Positions 9,418 to 18,580 of a DNA stretch of 64,000 bases are shown piece after piece. The notes under the pieces were generated by a model. That model was not told the DNA's origin. It worked only from the letters and a program-made list of their open reading frames with translations, and ran no database searches. The DNA comes from Bacillota bacterium (GTDB lineage: Bacteria > Bacillota > Clostridia > Acetivibrionales > Acetivibrionaceae): the NCBI GenBank assembly GCA_023421115.1, contig JAEZUI010000049.1:16813-80812 (forward strand), given 5' to 3'. Position numbers and translations under genes: made by a program. The number at the start of each line of letters is the position of its first letter. Positions within the stretch are counted from its first letter, which is position 1.

Positions 9418-9966
9418 TTATAATTTTATCTCACCTTTAACTAATTTATCTGCCATTAGAATTCCTATTATGGTCTTTGCATCGGTGATTTGATTTTTCA
9501 TTATCATTTCAATCAGCTTACTAACCGTGTATTTCTCAGCAGATATGAATTCATCCTCATCGGCACAGGATTCTCCTTCATATAAATCTCTAGCTACGTA
9601 CATATGCAATACTTCATTGCTGAACCCCGGAGCACTGTGTATATCAATCAAATGCTTTATATCCTTAGTATCAAGCCCTGTTTCTTCCTTTAGTTCTCGT
9701 TTTGCACAATCAAGAGGGTCTTCTCCCTTATCAAGCTTTCCTGCCGGAATCTCTAAAGATTCCTGATCAATAGGTTTTCTGAATTGCCTCACCATATAAA
9801 TTTGTCCATCCTCCGTGATCGGAATTACAACCGAGGCTCCCGGATGTAATACTACATCACGGGTTGCCTCTTTTCCATTTGGAAGCATGACACTCCAAGA
9901 TTCCACATCTATAATATTACCTTTATATATCTGCTTTTTAGATATTGTTTTTTCTTCATAATTCAC
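9418..9966 (-). CDS. nudF: ADP-ribose pyrophosphatase, Nudix hydrolase
   Basis: A 182-aa Nudix enzyme expected to hydrolyse ADP-ribose to AMP and ribose 5-phosphate. The Nudix box is intact: GKLDKGEDPLDCAKRELKEE near residues 96-115. The N-terminal beta part and IDIHSAPGFSNEVLHMYVA after the box are typical of the NudF/YqkG group. The gene follows rnhA by 13 bp on the same strand, suggesting cotranscription. In Bacillus yqkG is also close to spoIIM. Confidence 0.9.
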   Translation of the reverse strand: MNYEEKTISKKQIYKGNIIDVESWSVMLPNGKEATRDVVLHPGASVVIPITEDGQIYMVRQFRKPIDQESLEIPAGKLDKGEDPLDCAKRELKEETGLDTKDIKHLIDIHSAPGFSNEVLHMYVARDLYEGESCADEDEFISAEKYTVSKLIEMIMKNQITDAKTIIGILMADKLVKGEIKL

Positions 9967-9979
9967 GCTAACACCTCCG

Positions 9980-10420
9980 TCATAGTCTGTTCTTTTTTAT
10001 TTCACCCGTTGCTAGAAGGTCACATCTATTATTATACTCATTGTCTGAATGCCCCTTGACCTTTATCCATTTTATGTTATGGATATTGTTCAATCGATCA
10101 AGTTCTTTCCATAATTCTATATTTTTTACCTCTTCCTTGCTGGAATTTCTCCAACCGTTAAATTTCCAGTTTCTGACCCAGTTCTGATTAAAACCGTTTA
10201 CCAAGTATGCACTGTCACTGTATAGTTCAACCTCACAAGGTTCCTTCAAAACCTTTAAGGCTTCAATGGCAGCCTTAAGTTCCATTTTATTGTTGGTAGT
10301 ATCTTTTTCAAAGCCCGATATCTCTTTTTCCACTTCACCATACTTTAATACTGCACCCCATCCTCCATCTCCCGGATTACCGGAGCAAGCACCATCAGTG
10401 TATATTATTACTCTCTTCAT
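9980..10420 (-). CDS. rnhA: Ribonuclease HI
   Basis: A 146-aa enzyme that cuts RNA in RNA-DNA hybrids. It opens with IIYTDGACSGNPGDGGWGAV (first catalytic Asp). The second acidic residue is in NKMELKAAIEAL, the third in YSDSAYLVNG, and a last Asp lies near the C-terminus in RCDLLA. The ATG at 10420 is preferred over the in-frame GTG at 10426 because the AGGAG overlaps that GTG and is 5 bases from the ATG. It is followed closely by nudF. Confidence 0.95.
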   Translation of the reverse strand: MKRVIIYTDGACSGNPGDGGWGAVLKYGEVEKEISGFEKDTTNNKMELKAAIEALKVLKEPCEVELYSDSAYLVNGFNQNWVRNWKFNGWRNSSKEEVKNIELWKELDRLNNIHNIKWIKVKGHSDNEYNNRCDLLATGEIKKNRL

Positions 10421-10447
10421 AAACACTCCTTTTATAAATCACCTTAG

Positions 10448-10467
10448 GAAGTTTTTTTCGTTATCCC
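10448..10467 (-). repeat. Half copy of the short GGGATAACG inverted repeat
   Basis: AAGTTTTTTTCGTTATCCC repeats the right arm of the 72-bp element at 48439-48510. No left arm is present. It lies in the rnhA-proC gap, right at the proC stop codon. Confidence 0.5.
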
Positions 10468-11283
10468 TTACTCAAATTTTTTCCCGATTTCCTTAGCTTT
10501 CTTTGTGCACTCGTCCATAGCTTCAATTACCGCATACCTGAATCTATTCTTTTCTAGTGTACTAACTGCTTCGATAGTTGTCCCTCCAGGGGAGCACACC
10601 ATATCTTTCAGCTCTCCGGGATGTTTTCCTGTTTCGAGCACCATCTTTGCTGAGCCAAGTAGGGCTTGAGCCGCCAATTTATAAGATAAATTTCTAGGCA
10701 ATCCCGACAATACAGCCGCGTCCGCCATGGCCTCTATAAACATAAATACATATGCAGGACTGCTGCTAGTGAGTGCTGTAACTTCACTCATCAATTTTTC
10801 GTCAAGTAATTCTGCCTTTCCGAAGCACCCGAATATCTTCATTACATAGTCTAACTCGTCCTTACTTACATTATTATCTGGTGAAACCAGCGTCATACCT
10901 TCTCCCACTAGTGCAGGAGTGTTTGGCATTGTACGTATCACCTTTTTATCTTCGCCTATAAGCTTTTTGTAGAACTTTACTGGAACTCCAACAGCAACAG
11001 AAACAAGGATTTTTTTACTGTCAAACGAATTTTTGCATTTTTCAAGTACTGATTCAATCATGTTGGGTTTTACAGCAAGTATTATAATGTCACAATTCTC
11101 AACAACTTCATTTTCACTCTTTGATAGGTTTATACCTATCTCTGCTTGGAGTTTTGAGAGTTTTTCTACATCTACATCATAAACATGTATTTTGTCCGAC
11201 TTTAAAATATTAGATTGAGCTATGCTTCTTATCATTGCATATCCCATATTTCCGGCACCGATAAAACCTATTGTCCAATCCAT
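10468..11283 (-). CDS. proC: Pyrroline-5-carboxylate reductase
   Basis: A 271-aa enzyme catalysing the last step of proline synthesis with NAD(P)H. The N-terminal Rossmann motif IGFIGAGNMGYAMI and the C-terminal signature SSPAYVFMFIEAMADAAVLSGLPR and SPGGTTIEAV (each cited in part) are intact. The frame extends upstream to 11358, but an AGGAGG directly precedes the ATG at 11283, where homologs start. A half-copy repeat lies right after its stop. Confidence 0.95.
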   Translation of the reverse strand: MDWTIGFIGAGNMGYAMIRSIAQSNILKSDKIHVYDVDVEKLSKLQAEIGINLSKSENEVVENCDIIILAVKPNMIESVLEKCKNSFDSKKILVSVAVGVPVKFYKKLIGEDKKVIRTMPNTPALVGEGMTLVSPDNNVSKDELDYVMKIFGCFGKAELLDEKLMSEVTALTSSSPAYVFMFIEAMADAAVLSGLPRNLSYKLAAQALLGSAKMVLETGKHPGELKDMVCSPGGTTIEAVSTLEKNRFRYAVIEAMDECTKKAKEIGKKFE

Positions 11284-11404
11284 AAAATCCTCCTTAAGTA
11301 AACTTTTTTTGCTTGCCTTTGACTTTATCTTTAAATATATTATCATAAATTTCATCACATAAATAAAAAATTTAATATTTTTTTATTTTAACAAAAATAA
11401 CCCA

Positions 11405-11433
11405 TTGACATAAATTTTATCCTGTTGTATACT
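11405..11433 (+). promoter_or_regulatory. Sigma-A type promoter of the tRNA-Trp gene
   Basis: TTGACA at 11405-11410 and TATACT at 11428-11433 are separated by 17 bp and end 13 bp before the mature tRNA. Confidence 0.85.
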
Positions 11434-11446
11434 ATAAAAGCGCCGA

Positions 11447-11521
<75 letters not shown>

Positions 11522-11527
11522 GATTAT

Positions 11528-11554
11528 AAAGCCATGGTTTGTACCATGGCTTTT
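11528..11554. terminator. Terminator after tRNA-Trp, probably bidirectional
   Basis: AAAGCCATGGT, loop TTGT, ACCATGGCTTT: a strong stem flanked by A and T runs on both strands. It can end the tRNA transcript and the histidine kinase transcript arriving from the other side. Confidence 0.9.
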
Positions 11555-11562
11555 ATGTTGTT

Positions 11563-13716
11563 CTATATATTTGAAAGTTCTATATTTATATTTTTGTCTA
11601 TACTCTTTTCAATCTCTGCTTCTGTTTCATTATCATTCAAACAAGCCTCACCGCTTAAAACTCTGATTGGCAGGAAAACCTTAAAGGTAGAACCTACTTG
11701 AAGGTCACTTTCCACTTCAATTCTTCCATCGTGCATTTCTACAAGTGACTTCACTAAAGCCAATCCAATCCCCGTTCCCTCATGAACTCTACTTAATGAA
11801 TTATCAACCTGTTTAAATCTTTCGAAAATCAGCTCGAACTTATCCTTAGGTATACCAATACCAGTATCCGAAACAGATATTAATACCTCCAGGTTCTTAT
11901 TGTATACATATACTTCTATCTGACCTTCTTCTTTAGTAAATTTTATTGCATTAGACAAGAGGTTGAGCATTATTCTCTCAATCTTATCCATATCACAGGC
12001 AGTAATGATCTCTTCCTCCTCAGTATCAAACATTAAGCTTATCCGTCTGTTCCTTGTATATTCCCATACCGACATAGTAACTTTTTCAACAATCCTTACA
12101 ATATTACAGTTTCGGAGCCTAAGCTTATCACATCCCGATTCTATCTTGGTTATATCCAAAAGGTTGTTTGCAGTTTTTAATAGCCGGTAGGAATTGTTTT
12201 TCATTGCTGCAACATATCTGTTTAGCTTTTCTTTATCGATTTCTTTATTGGATTCGCAAGTATTCATCGACTCCATAATTTTTAGAGTACACAACATAAT
12301 ACTAAGGGGCGTCCTGAATTCGTGAGAAAAATTAGTAACATAGTCCATCCTTAATTTATCCATCTGTGTTGCTTTTATTAAAAGTCTGTTACTTTCATCC
12401 ACACTATTTTTCATTTCTTCAAACTGCTTTCTTTGTGTTATATCTCTAATTACACTCAAATACACAGATTTACTATCTATACTATGTAAAGTTGTAATAA
12501 TTTCGACGTACATACGTTCATTCTTAATTATAAACGTTTCCTCAAATACAACGGGAGATGTTGACTTATCTACTTCATCCATTCTTTCTAGAAATGAAGC
12601 ATATTTTTTTTCACTAAAAATATCCTGTAAAGCTTTTTCAACAACCTGCATATTGTCTTCATAGCCACAAAGTTTAACCCCTGATTGATTTATAAAAAGC
12701 ACCTTTTCTCTGTCATGTAGGATTACCGCATCGGTCATAGACTCCAAAAGCGAACTGTATCTTACCTCACTTTTTCTTAATAATTCTTCAATCTTCACAC
12801 ATTCTTCTACTTCATTCCTAAGTTTTTCATTTGTCGCTTCAAGCTCAATTGTCTTTTGTTCAAGTTCCCGGTTTTTTTTGTCTAGTTCATCAAACAAGAT
12901 TGATATGGGTTTAATTATAACCCCAACAGAAACCGCTTTATAAATCACACAGAAAGCAAAAAAACGAAGAATATGTGCTAGTATTGAAGCTAAATCAATT
13001 ACCTGTTGAGACGATGCGAATAAAATTTCCGCTAGTAATCTTAACGCTATGTACGAGAAAATGTAGTTAAATATATTTTCTCTAAAACTACGCCTTTTTA
13101 AAGATAATAGAAATAACAAAAGAGAATAGGAAATTAAAAGTATATACTCACTCAGTATCTTGAAAGGTGTTGAGTCAGCATTGTCGTAAGCACATTGCGG
13201 AAACATCCTTAGTTTTACTACCGATATAAGCACAACAAACGTAATTATGGCATATGGGACAAGTAACTTTTTAATACTAAGGTTCTTCTTTATGATATAT
13301 GCCGGTATAATCAGCATAACAAAAAGTGCGACAACATCTAGGTATTTGCCTACAATTGAAATTTGAATTGATAAATCATATGTGTCGGATTTAAAAATAT
13401 TTATGCCTGCATAGGAAAAAACATGAATTATCTGTATAAGACTTGTAAATAAAAACATTGTCCCTAAATATAAGTAAAGTCCGTTTTTCATTATCCTACA
13501 ACTATGGTATACGGCTATTGCCACACCAATACCTATAAATATCCCAATTATCTCTAATAGTGAATGAAAAAAAAGATAATTTTTCAATCCAATATGTATA
13601 GAAATAAGAACCACTGCAGAAAATATAAAAAACTTCCTTAAAAAGCTCCAATTCTCTCTTTCAACTAGCCTTAGTTCAAAACCTGAAATATTTTCATTTC
13701 CCCGTACGACCCTCAT
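11563..13716 (-). CDS. Membrane histidine kinase with MASE3-like and PAS domains
   Basis: A 717-aa hybrid-free sensor kinase. Eight or so hydrophobic segments (about residues 28-270) resemble MASE3, followed by a coiled coil, a PAS domain (about 313-430) and a HisKA domain with NFSHEFRTPLS (phospho-accepting His near 465). The HATPase_c domain has NLLSNAIKFT, DTGIGIP and GTGIGLALVK. Start chosen at the ATG at 13716 after a G-run (AGGGGGGG); an in-frame upstream start at 13767 lacks a site. No response regulator is adjacent, so it is an orphan kinase. In spore formers such kinases often feed Spo0A or c-di-GMP regulators, but that is inference. Confidence 0.9.
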   Translation of the reverse strand: MRVVRGNENISGFELRLVERENWSFLRKFFIFSAVVLISIHIGLKNYLFFHSLLEIIGIFIGIGVAIAVYHSCRIMKNGLYLYLGTMFLFTSLIQIIHVFSYAGINIFKSDTYDLSIQISIVGKYLDVVALFVMLIIPAYIIKKNLSIKKLLVPYAIITFVVLISVVKLRMFPQCAYDNADSTPFKILSEYILLISYSLLLFLLSLKRRSFRENIFNYIFSYIALRLLAEILFASSQQVIDLASILAHILRFFAFCVIYKAVSVGVIIKPISILFDELDKKNRELEQKTIELEATNEKLRNEVEECVKIEELLRKSEVRYSSLLESMTDAVILHDREKVLFINQSGVKLCGYEDNMQVVEKALQDIFSEKKYASFLERMDEVDKSTSPVVFEETFIIKNERMYVEIITTLHSIDSKSVYLSVIRDITQRKQFEEMKNSVDESNRLLIKATQMDKLRMDYVTNFSHEFRTPLSIMLCTLKIMESMNTCESNKEIDKEKLNRYVAAMKNNSYRLLKTANNLLDITKIESGCDKLRLRNCNIVRIVEKVTMSVWEYTRNRRISLMFDTEEEEIITACDMDKIERIMLNLLSNAIKFTKEEGQIEVYVYNKNLEVLISVSDTGIGIPKDKFELIFERFKQVDNSLSRVHEGTGIGLALVKSLVEMHDGRIEVESDLQVGSTFKVFLPIRVLSGEACLNDNETEAEIEKSIDKNINIELSNI

Positions 13717-13798
13717 AAAACCCCCCCTATTTATGACATTCGTAATTATACCAATCAACAATGCCAATTGTCTACTTATATATCTATATATATTTGGT

Positions 13799-13902
13799 TA
13801 AGACATTTCAAAAAATAACCTATTCAGCATTTGGGTCAAAAAGCCCGCAAAATCAAATTTTTAAAAGGGCAATTGACCAGTTATTCTTTTGGAATCACCT
13901 AA
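13799..13902 (+). repeat. Full copy of the ~105-bp element, overlapping a gene end
   Basis: It begins TAAGACATTTCAAAAAATAA and ends GGAATCACCTAA. Its right part encodes, on the minus strand, the last residues and the stop codon of the gene at 13861-15003. Confidence 0.9.
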
Positions 13903-15003
13903 AGAAGCTTGACTCTTTCTCATTTCAAGCATATCCACAAAAGCTTCCAGCCTAGTCTTATACCCTTCCTCTCCTGTCATTTCATCAACAATCAATGTCA
14001 TAATTGGAATACCGTATTTTTTTTGCACTTCAACAAGTGTACTTTGTGCAATTATTTCGGGCATACATGTAAAGGGGTATATCTGAATAACACCATCATA
14101 CTTCTTTTTTGCACATATTATTGATGCACCTACTGTTTGAATTCCGTGTCCCCCTATATCATCAGTATTAATAAACTCCCTGGCTGCCGAAAGAAAATTA
14201 TTTTTTTTCTTAATCGGAAGATTATTTCTTATGAAATGGTTGACAATCCATTTACTGATACCTAAATGGTTATGTACCTCAACTCCCATATTTCCGAGCT
14301 TTTTTTCTATCTCAAAATTGATCCCGGGGTGAGATGCTATATATATCTCTCCAACTATTCCAATCTTGAGAGGTCTAAGCTTACGGTCAACAGATATAGA
14401 CATAAGCTGTTTTCTAGTAGATCTTATTATACTCTTTATCCGCTTATAGCCATAAACTTTTTGGACACTACTGTGAAACTTAGAAATAATCCTATCCGTC
14501 TCACCTTTTTTTATCTCACGGCATCTTGTATATCCAGCGAGTCTATCAAGCCCATCAACTAAAAAAACTGTTCTTACTGCAAATAATATTCCTTTAACTA
14601 AATTAACGGTGCTTTTTTCTTTAGTCAACGGACTGATCTTTTCTAAAACCCCTTTTATTGTGATGTTGGTGGTTTCAAGACACACAAATTTTACATCATA
14701 GTTTAGATTTCCAATTATTTCCGAAAGAAGATCACCATAATATCCAAACCTACACTGTCCACTTCCCCCTCCAAAAAGTATAAAATCTGCACCGTTTTTT
14801 ATCCCGTAAATAAGATCTCCCAGTATTGTTTTAAATGGCAAACAGGCGAATTCAGGTGAATTCATAACACCCAATTCCATTGTTTCTTTAGTATTTAAGG
14901 GAGGCATCACGTATTCTATACCCGCAGTGTCTAAAAGTACCTTTATCGGCACATACATATTCCCCATTTGTGGAAAAGTTATTTTCATAATATCATCATC
15001 CAA
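13861..15003 (-). CDS. 2-hydroxyglutaryl-CoA dehydratase/activase-related protein (DUF2229 group)
   Basis: A 380-aa protein related to the D component of 2-hydroxyacyl-CoA dehydratases and to the C-terminal part of their large activases. It begins KITFPQMGNMYVPIKVLLDT and has conserved Cys residues in EFACLPFKT and GGGSGQCRFGYYG that could bind an iron-sulfur cluster. TLIVDEMTGEEGYKTRLEAF lies near the C-terminus and is repeated in the neighbour. It overlaps the upstream homologous gene by 8 bp, so the pair probably forms a complex. The final 12 residues, GDSKRITGQLPF, and the stop are encoded by an inserted repeat element, replacing the natural end. A second ATG, 15 bases inside (MKITFPQ), could also serve as start. 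The substrate is unknown. Confidence 0.8.
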   Translation of the reverse strand: MDDDIMKITFPQMGNMYVPIKVLLDTAGIEYVMPPLNTKETMELGVMNSPEFACLPFKTILGDLIYGIKNGADFILFGGGSGQCRFGYYGDLLSEIIGNLNYDVKFVCLETTNITIKGVLEKISPLTKEKSTVNLVKGILFAVRTVFLVDGLDRLAGYTRCREIKKGETDRIISKFHSSVQKVYGYKRIKSIIRSTRKQLMSISVDRKLRPLKIGIVGEIYIASHPGINFEIEKKLGNMGVEVHNHLGISKWIVNHFIRNNLPIKKKNNFLSAAREFINTDDIGGHGIQTVGASIICAKKKYDGVIQIYPFTCMPEIIAQSTLVEVQKKYGIPIMTLIVDEMTGEEGYKTRLEAFVDMLEMRKSQASLGDSKRITGQLPF

Positions 15004-15913
15004 TCATATCAATAAATGCTTCAAGTCTTGTGTCAAAGCCGGCCTCTCCGGTATGTTCATCAACCGTAAGTTTAAGCATCGGTAGATCACTGCATTTAGA
15101 TTTAATACCAAGCTCGATAAACTCCATTATAAAAGCATCCAATCCGCAGGCAAAAGGTGTAAGATATATAATACCCTTTACTCTTTCATCTTTTGCATAC
15201 GCAAAAGCACTTCCTAAAAGTTCAAATCCTATATCCCAGAATTTTTTTCCCTGGTATGGGTAAGCATTTTTACGCTTTATCTCATGATCAAGATCTTTCG
15301 GTGTAAAAATATCTATGTTTCTTTTTTTTAGCTTTTCAATAAGCCTCATACTCAGATAATCGTCATAAATCATATAGGGATGTCCAAGTAATAATAGCTT
15401 TGCTTTACTAACAGCAGTTCTTTTTGCCCCTCTTATATTCCCTTCAGTTATTGACTTTAAATATTTCTCCCAGACCTCATAAAATGCTCCTATTACCTTA
15501 GAAGGTTTTATTTTTAAGGTCCTAGCCAGGTCAGTAAGGCTTTCTTTTGTTTCCTTAGGATGCGTATCCATATTAATTTTAGTTTCTATAATCTTATGCT
15601 TACACCCTAAATTAGCTGCTGTCATATCAGGAAGCCCACACATCTTAGGACATGTGTACTCATTTTTATTTGTGCTGTGATACCTTGGTATAAATATGTA
15701 GTCAACCTTATCCTTAAGACTTACCACATGCCCATGAAAAATCTTAACCGGAAGGCAGGTCTCATTGCTGCAATATTTTACACCAGTGTCCATTATCTTT
15801 TTGTTGGTATCTTGAGATATTAACACATCAAACCCTAAATTTTTAAAAAACTCTTCCCACATTGAGCTGTATTCATAAAGTAACATACCTTTTGGTATTC
15901 CTATGGTTACCAT
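14996..15913 (-). CDS. Acyl-CoA dehydratase activase-related protein (DUF2229 group)
   Basis: A 305-aa paralogue of the following gene. It begins TIGIPKGMLLYEYSSMWEEF, the DUF2229 signature, then YCSNETCLPVKIFHGH and CPKMCGLPDM with conserved Cys pairs, and ends with LTVDEHTGEAGFDTRLEAFI. These motifs are seen in the C-terminal part of large 2-hydroxyglutaryl-CoA dehydratase activases. Here the ATPase half (BadF/BadG type) is missing, and none is seen nearby. The pair may be a split iron-sulfur protein with a different role. It follows the germination genes and a 64-aa membrane protein on the same strand. Confidence 0.8.
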   Translation of the reverse strand: MVTIGIPKGMLLYEYSSMWEEFFKNLGFDVLISQDTNKKIMDTGVKYCSNETCLPVKIFHGHVVSLKDKVDYIFIPRYHSTNKNEYTCPKMCGLPDMTAANLGCKHKIIETKINMDTHPKETKESLTDLARTLKIKPSKVIGAFYEVWEKYLKSITEGNIRGAKRTAVSKAKLLLLGHPYMIYDDYLSMRLIEKLKKRNIDIFTPKDLDHEIKRKNAYPYQGKKFWDIGFELLGSAFAYAKDERVKGIIYLTPFACGLDAFIMEFIELGIKSKCSDLPMLKLTVDEHTGEAGFDTRLEAFIDMIG

Positions 15914-15937
15914 TATCCTAACCTCTTTGTCTTATAT

Positions 15938-16132
15938 TTATTGTATAAAGTAAACAGAATAAATAGGCAAAACGAGCTCTACAATTGCAATAATAATAAT
16001 AGCAATTGCACCTAATTTGTTTTTTTTATCCCAAGTCCACTTTCCGTAACTTACTGTTTTTAAAAACACCCATAAAAGAAATATAAATATTATTGTCGTA
16101 TTCAAAGGCCTCATAACTAATCCTTCTTTCAC
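15938..16132 (-). CDS. Small two-TM membrane protein of the ger operon
   Basis: A 64-aa protein with two hydrophobic segments (about residues 10-25 and 40-62) separated by a basic turn, KWTWDKKNKLG. It may start at the first ATG or at MRPLN, six residues in. It lies 35 bp after gerC and 25 bp before the DUF2229 gene. Small membrane ORFs accompany germinant receptor operons in several clostridia and bacilli (GerD/GerX-like small subunits), so a receptor role is possible. I do not recognise the family. Confidence 0.55.
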   Translation of the reverse strand: MKEGLVMRPLNTTIIFIFLLWVFLKTVSYGKWTWDKKNKLGAIAIIIIAIVELVLPIYSVYFIQ

Positions 16133-16166
16133 TATAATTTACATTTTGGTTATTTCAAAAAACTTA

Positions 16167-17447
16167 TTAGTCGCCAATTACTTCGGGAACTGTTTTTGTA
16201 ATAAGCCCTGGTCGTCTTATTTTTACATCAACCTCAATGTCATAGGTTGACTTCTTATACTTAGTTAGCCAGTCAAATTGTTCCCATTCTTTCCATGTTA
16301 GAAATTTACTCTTAACTTGCTTACCGAAACCATTGGTATCTGTGCCAAATATTTTTATACTCTTATCTAAATACTTAATTATCCCTTCTTTAATAAAAGT
16401 TTCAGTGGACTGCTCAAGCTTTGTGGTATTTTCTCCTTCTTCGTAATTAATTCCGCTTTGTATCGATAAAATATCACTTTCGAGAAATACTTTTGCACAT
16501 AGTTTTGGTTTATCGCCATTTATTTCGACTCTCTTTTTTGTCCTTCTGCTCCTCTTTATATTAAGGACAATAAAATTGTCACTTTTCATTGGGTCTGGCA
16601 TTGTAAAAAACATTGAATCAAACTTTCCTTCCAGCATTAGATGATACGTGGTTTCTTCACCATCTAGTTCTCCAACCATTCTTCCTCCGTTAAATACCGC
16701 CAATCCCATAACCTCAATATTAAGTTCACCTGTCTTTGGTAAATCCCCTGCTTTAAAGTCTCCTTCCAGCGGATAACTTCTGCCCTTTTCCTTGTAAGTC
16801 GAGTTATTTAAGTTAAACTCATCGGAGGATTTATATTTACTAACATCAGCAAGAACAGCCACTGCTTGAATTGACTCACTTTCTGTTTTGTGATAAAAGT
16901 TTATCATCTGTGTGTCGGTACTAAAACCTGTGTACTCATAAGCGCCAAGCAAAAGCTCATAGTACTTTGCAGGATTCGTCTCAAGCTTTGGCTTAACTGC
17001 AGCAATAAAGTCTTCGGCAGAACCTCTTGATACAATAATTCGGGCATTTGGGCGAAATTCCCTGTTCCTTATCATTGCATGCAAATATTTTGAAATGCCT
17101 TCTTTTGCAAGCTCTTTGGAAAAAATGATTGCCTTTACGTGAGAAAGATTTATCTGTTTACTTACAAATGTATTGAGCATACTTAGCCCTGAGTATATGC
17201 TAGGTGTATCAACTGTAATTACGGTTACACTCTTTTCGCCACCACCACCACCGCCCTCTCCACCGGATATGGTTGTAGGAAGTGCCACCTGCAGTGTCAT
17301 TCTCAACTCATTGGCCTCACCCTTATCAAAACCCAATGCAATAGGATAGGCCATATCGTCAATCTCTCTCCTGTCATAACACCCTGTAAACATGGCACCT
17401 TGCAAAACAACGGCAATAACAACAACGATAAACTTATATTTTTTCAT
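16167..17447 (-). CDS. gerC: Ger(x)C family germinant receptor lipoprotein
   Basis: A 426-aa lipoprotein, the C subunit of a GerA-type nutrient receptor in the spore inner membrane. The signal peptide ends in the lipobox MFTGC (Cys near residue 23), followed by YDRREIDDMAYPIALGFDKG, the family signature (20 residues shown). It has a short glycine tract at about residue 68. The ATG at 17447 is chosen because AGGTG precedes it and homologs begin with a basic stretch and hydrophobic core there; it overlaps gerB by 14 bp. Expression in the forespore under sigma G is known for this family and not visible here. Confidence 0.92.
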   Translation of the reverse strand: MKKYKFIVVVIAVVLQGAMFTGCYDRREIDDMAYPIALGFDKGEANELRMTLQVALPTTISGGEGGGGGGEKSVTVITVDTPSIYSGLSMLNTFVSKQINLSHVKAIIFSKELAKEGISKYLHAMIRNREFRPNARIIVSRGSAEDFIAAVKPKLETNPAKYYELLLGAYEYTGFSTDTQMINFYHKTESESIQAVAVLADVSKYKSSDEFNLNNSTYKEKGRSYPLEGDFKAGDLPKTGELNIEVMGLAVFNGGRMVGELDGEETTYHLMLEGKFDSMFFTMPDPMKSDNFIVLNIKRSRRTKKRVEINGDKPKLCAKVFLESDILSIQSGINYEEGENTTKLEQSTETFIKEGIIKYLDKSIKIFGTDTNGFGKQVKSKFLTWKEWEQFDWLTKYKKSTYDIEVDVKIRRPGLITKTVPEVIGD

Positions 17448-18546
17448 TGCATTTTTCACCTTCTTTTTTCCTTTTAACAATATTAGCCACTATTAAAACT
17501 ACTATCGGAATAGCAAAAGTAACTATCCAAGCAAATCGCCTTACTATTTCTCCTTCAAGCGTAACAGTATACATTAGGCTTGGTGGTATAAAGCACAGAG
17601 TAAATAAAATTATTGCAACCGGTATGATTAAAGGCCTATAATATTCCAATCTAAAGGTCTTTTTTATCATATACATCAGAAGAAACAGCCCTAAGCTTAA
17701 GTATATAATTGCCGATAGAGTCCATGTAAGAACAAAAATCGATTCAATTCTCTGAAAAAACCTACCATAATTTACGTACCTGGCTAAATGTAAATAAGGA
17801 ATAAAATATTCTGTAGAAGTTGGATAAGGCACCACTAATATATAAACTAAAGTTCCAAGTGTCAGTAATAAACCAGTAATTATGAGGCTCCAATATCCTA
17901 TACTTTTAAAATCTTTATGTTTCCCTATAAAAGGAACTATAAAAAATATAAAGCTAAAGGCTGAATAAATTGATATCCGGGATATCTGCTTTACAAAAAC
18001 TTCATATACCCCATGACCTAATATTGGAAACATGCGTGTTGTATCAACGAACTTTACATTTCCAAATACGACAATAAGAAAAGCGATTGTAACAATTGGT
18101 ACTATAATGGTATTGAGTCTTACAATTGCCTCAAGTCCAAGATAAGAAGAGACGACTATAACTATAACAAAAAATACAATTACAAAACTTAAAGGTGACT
18201 GATTAAGCGCAAATATCTTTATATCCTCCCCAAATATTCTTAACATGATTGATAGTATAAAAGTATAGTCTATAATAAAAATCAATCCCACTAATATGCG
18301 ACCAAAACTTCCCCCGGCAATTTGAGCAACATCAATTATATCTTTTCCCTCAAAGTTTTTGTACAGCTTTGAAATAAAAAAGAATAGTATTACTGCAAGT
18401 ATGGATGTATACAAAGGAATCATCCAACCGGCTGGTCCTCCTGCCTCGGTCATTCTACGGGAAACTCCCAAAAAAAGCTGAATAGACATTCCGGTTATAA
18501 GCATAAGTATTGCTTCTACTTTTCCAAAACGGATATTACTCGACAT
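17434..18546 (-). CDS. gerB: Spore germination permease (GerB subunit)
   Basis: A 370-aa protein with ten predicted membrane segments, related to amino-acid/polyamine/organocation transporters (endospore germination permease). It starts with IRFGKVEAILMLITGMSIQL and has the motif MTEAGGPAGWMIPL near residue 32. It binds the germinant in GerA-type receptors. It overlaps gerC. A repeat element is inserted in the 136-bp gap that separates it from gerA. Confidence 0.93.
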   Translation of the reverse strand: MSSNIRFGKVEAILMLITGMSIQLFLGVSRRMTEAGGPAGWMIPLYTSILAVILFFFISKLYKNFEGKDIIDVAQIAGGSFGRILVGLIFIIDYTFILSIMLRIFGEDIKIFALNQSPLSFVIVFFVIVIVVSSYLGLEAIVRLNTIIVPIVTIAFLIVVFGNVKFVDTTRMFPILGHGVYEVFVKQISRISIYSAFSFIFFIVPFIGKHKDFKSIGYWSLIITGLLLTLGTLVYILVVPYPTSTEYFIPYLHLARYVNYGRFFQRIESIFVLTWTLSAIIYLSLGLFLLMYMIKKTFRLEYYRPLIIPVAIILFTLCFIPPSLMYTVTLEGEIVRRFAWIVTFAIPIVVLIVANIVKRKKEGEKCNEKI

Positions 18547-18580
18547 TTAAAACTTCCTCTCAACTTTTTTAAAATACACC

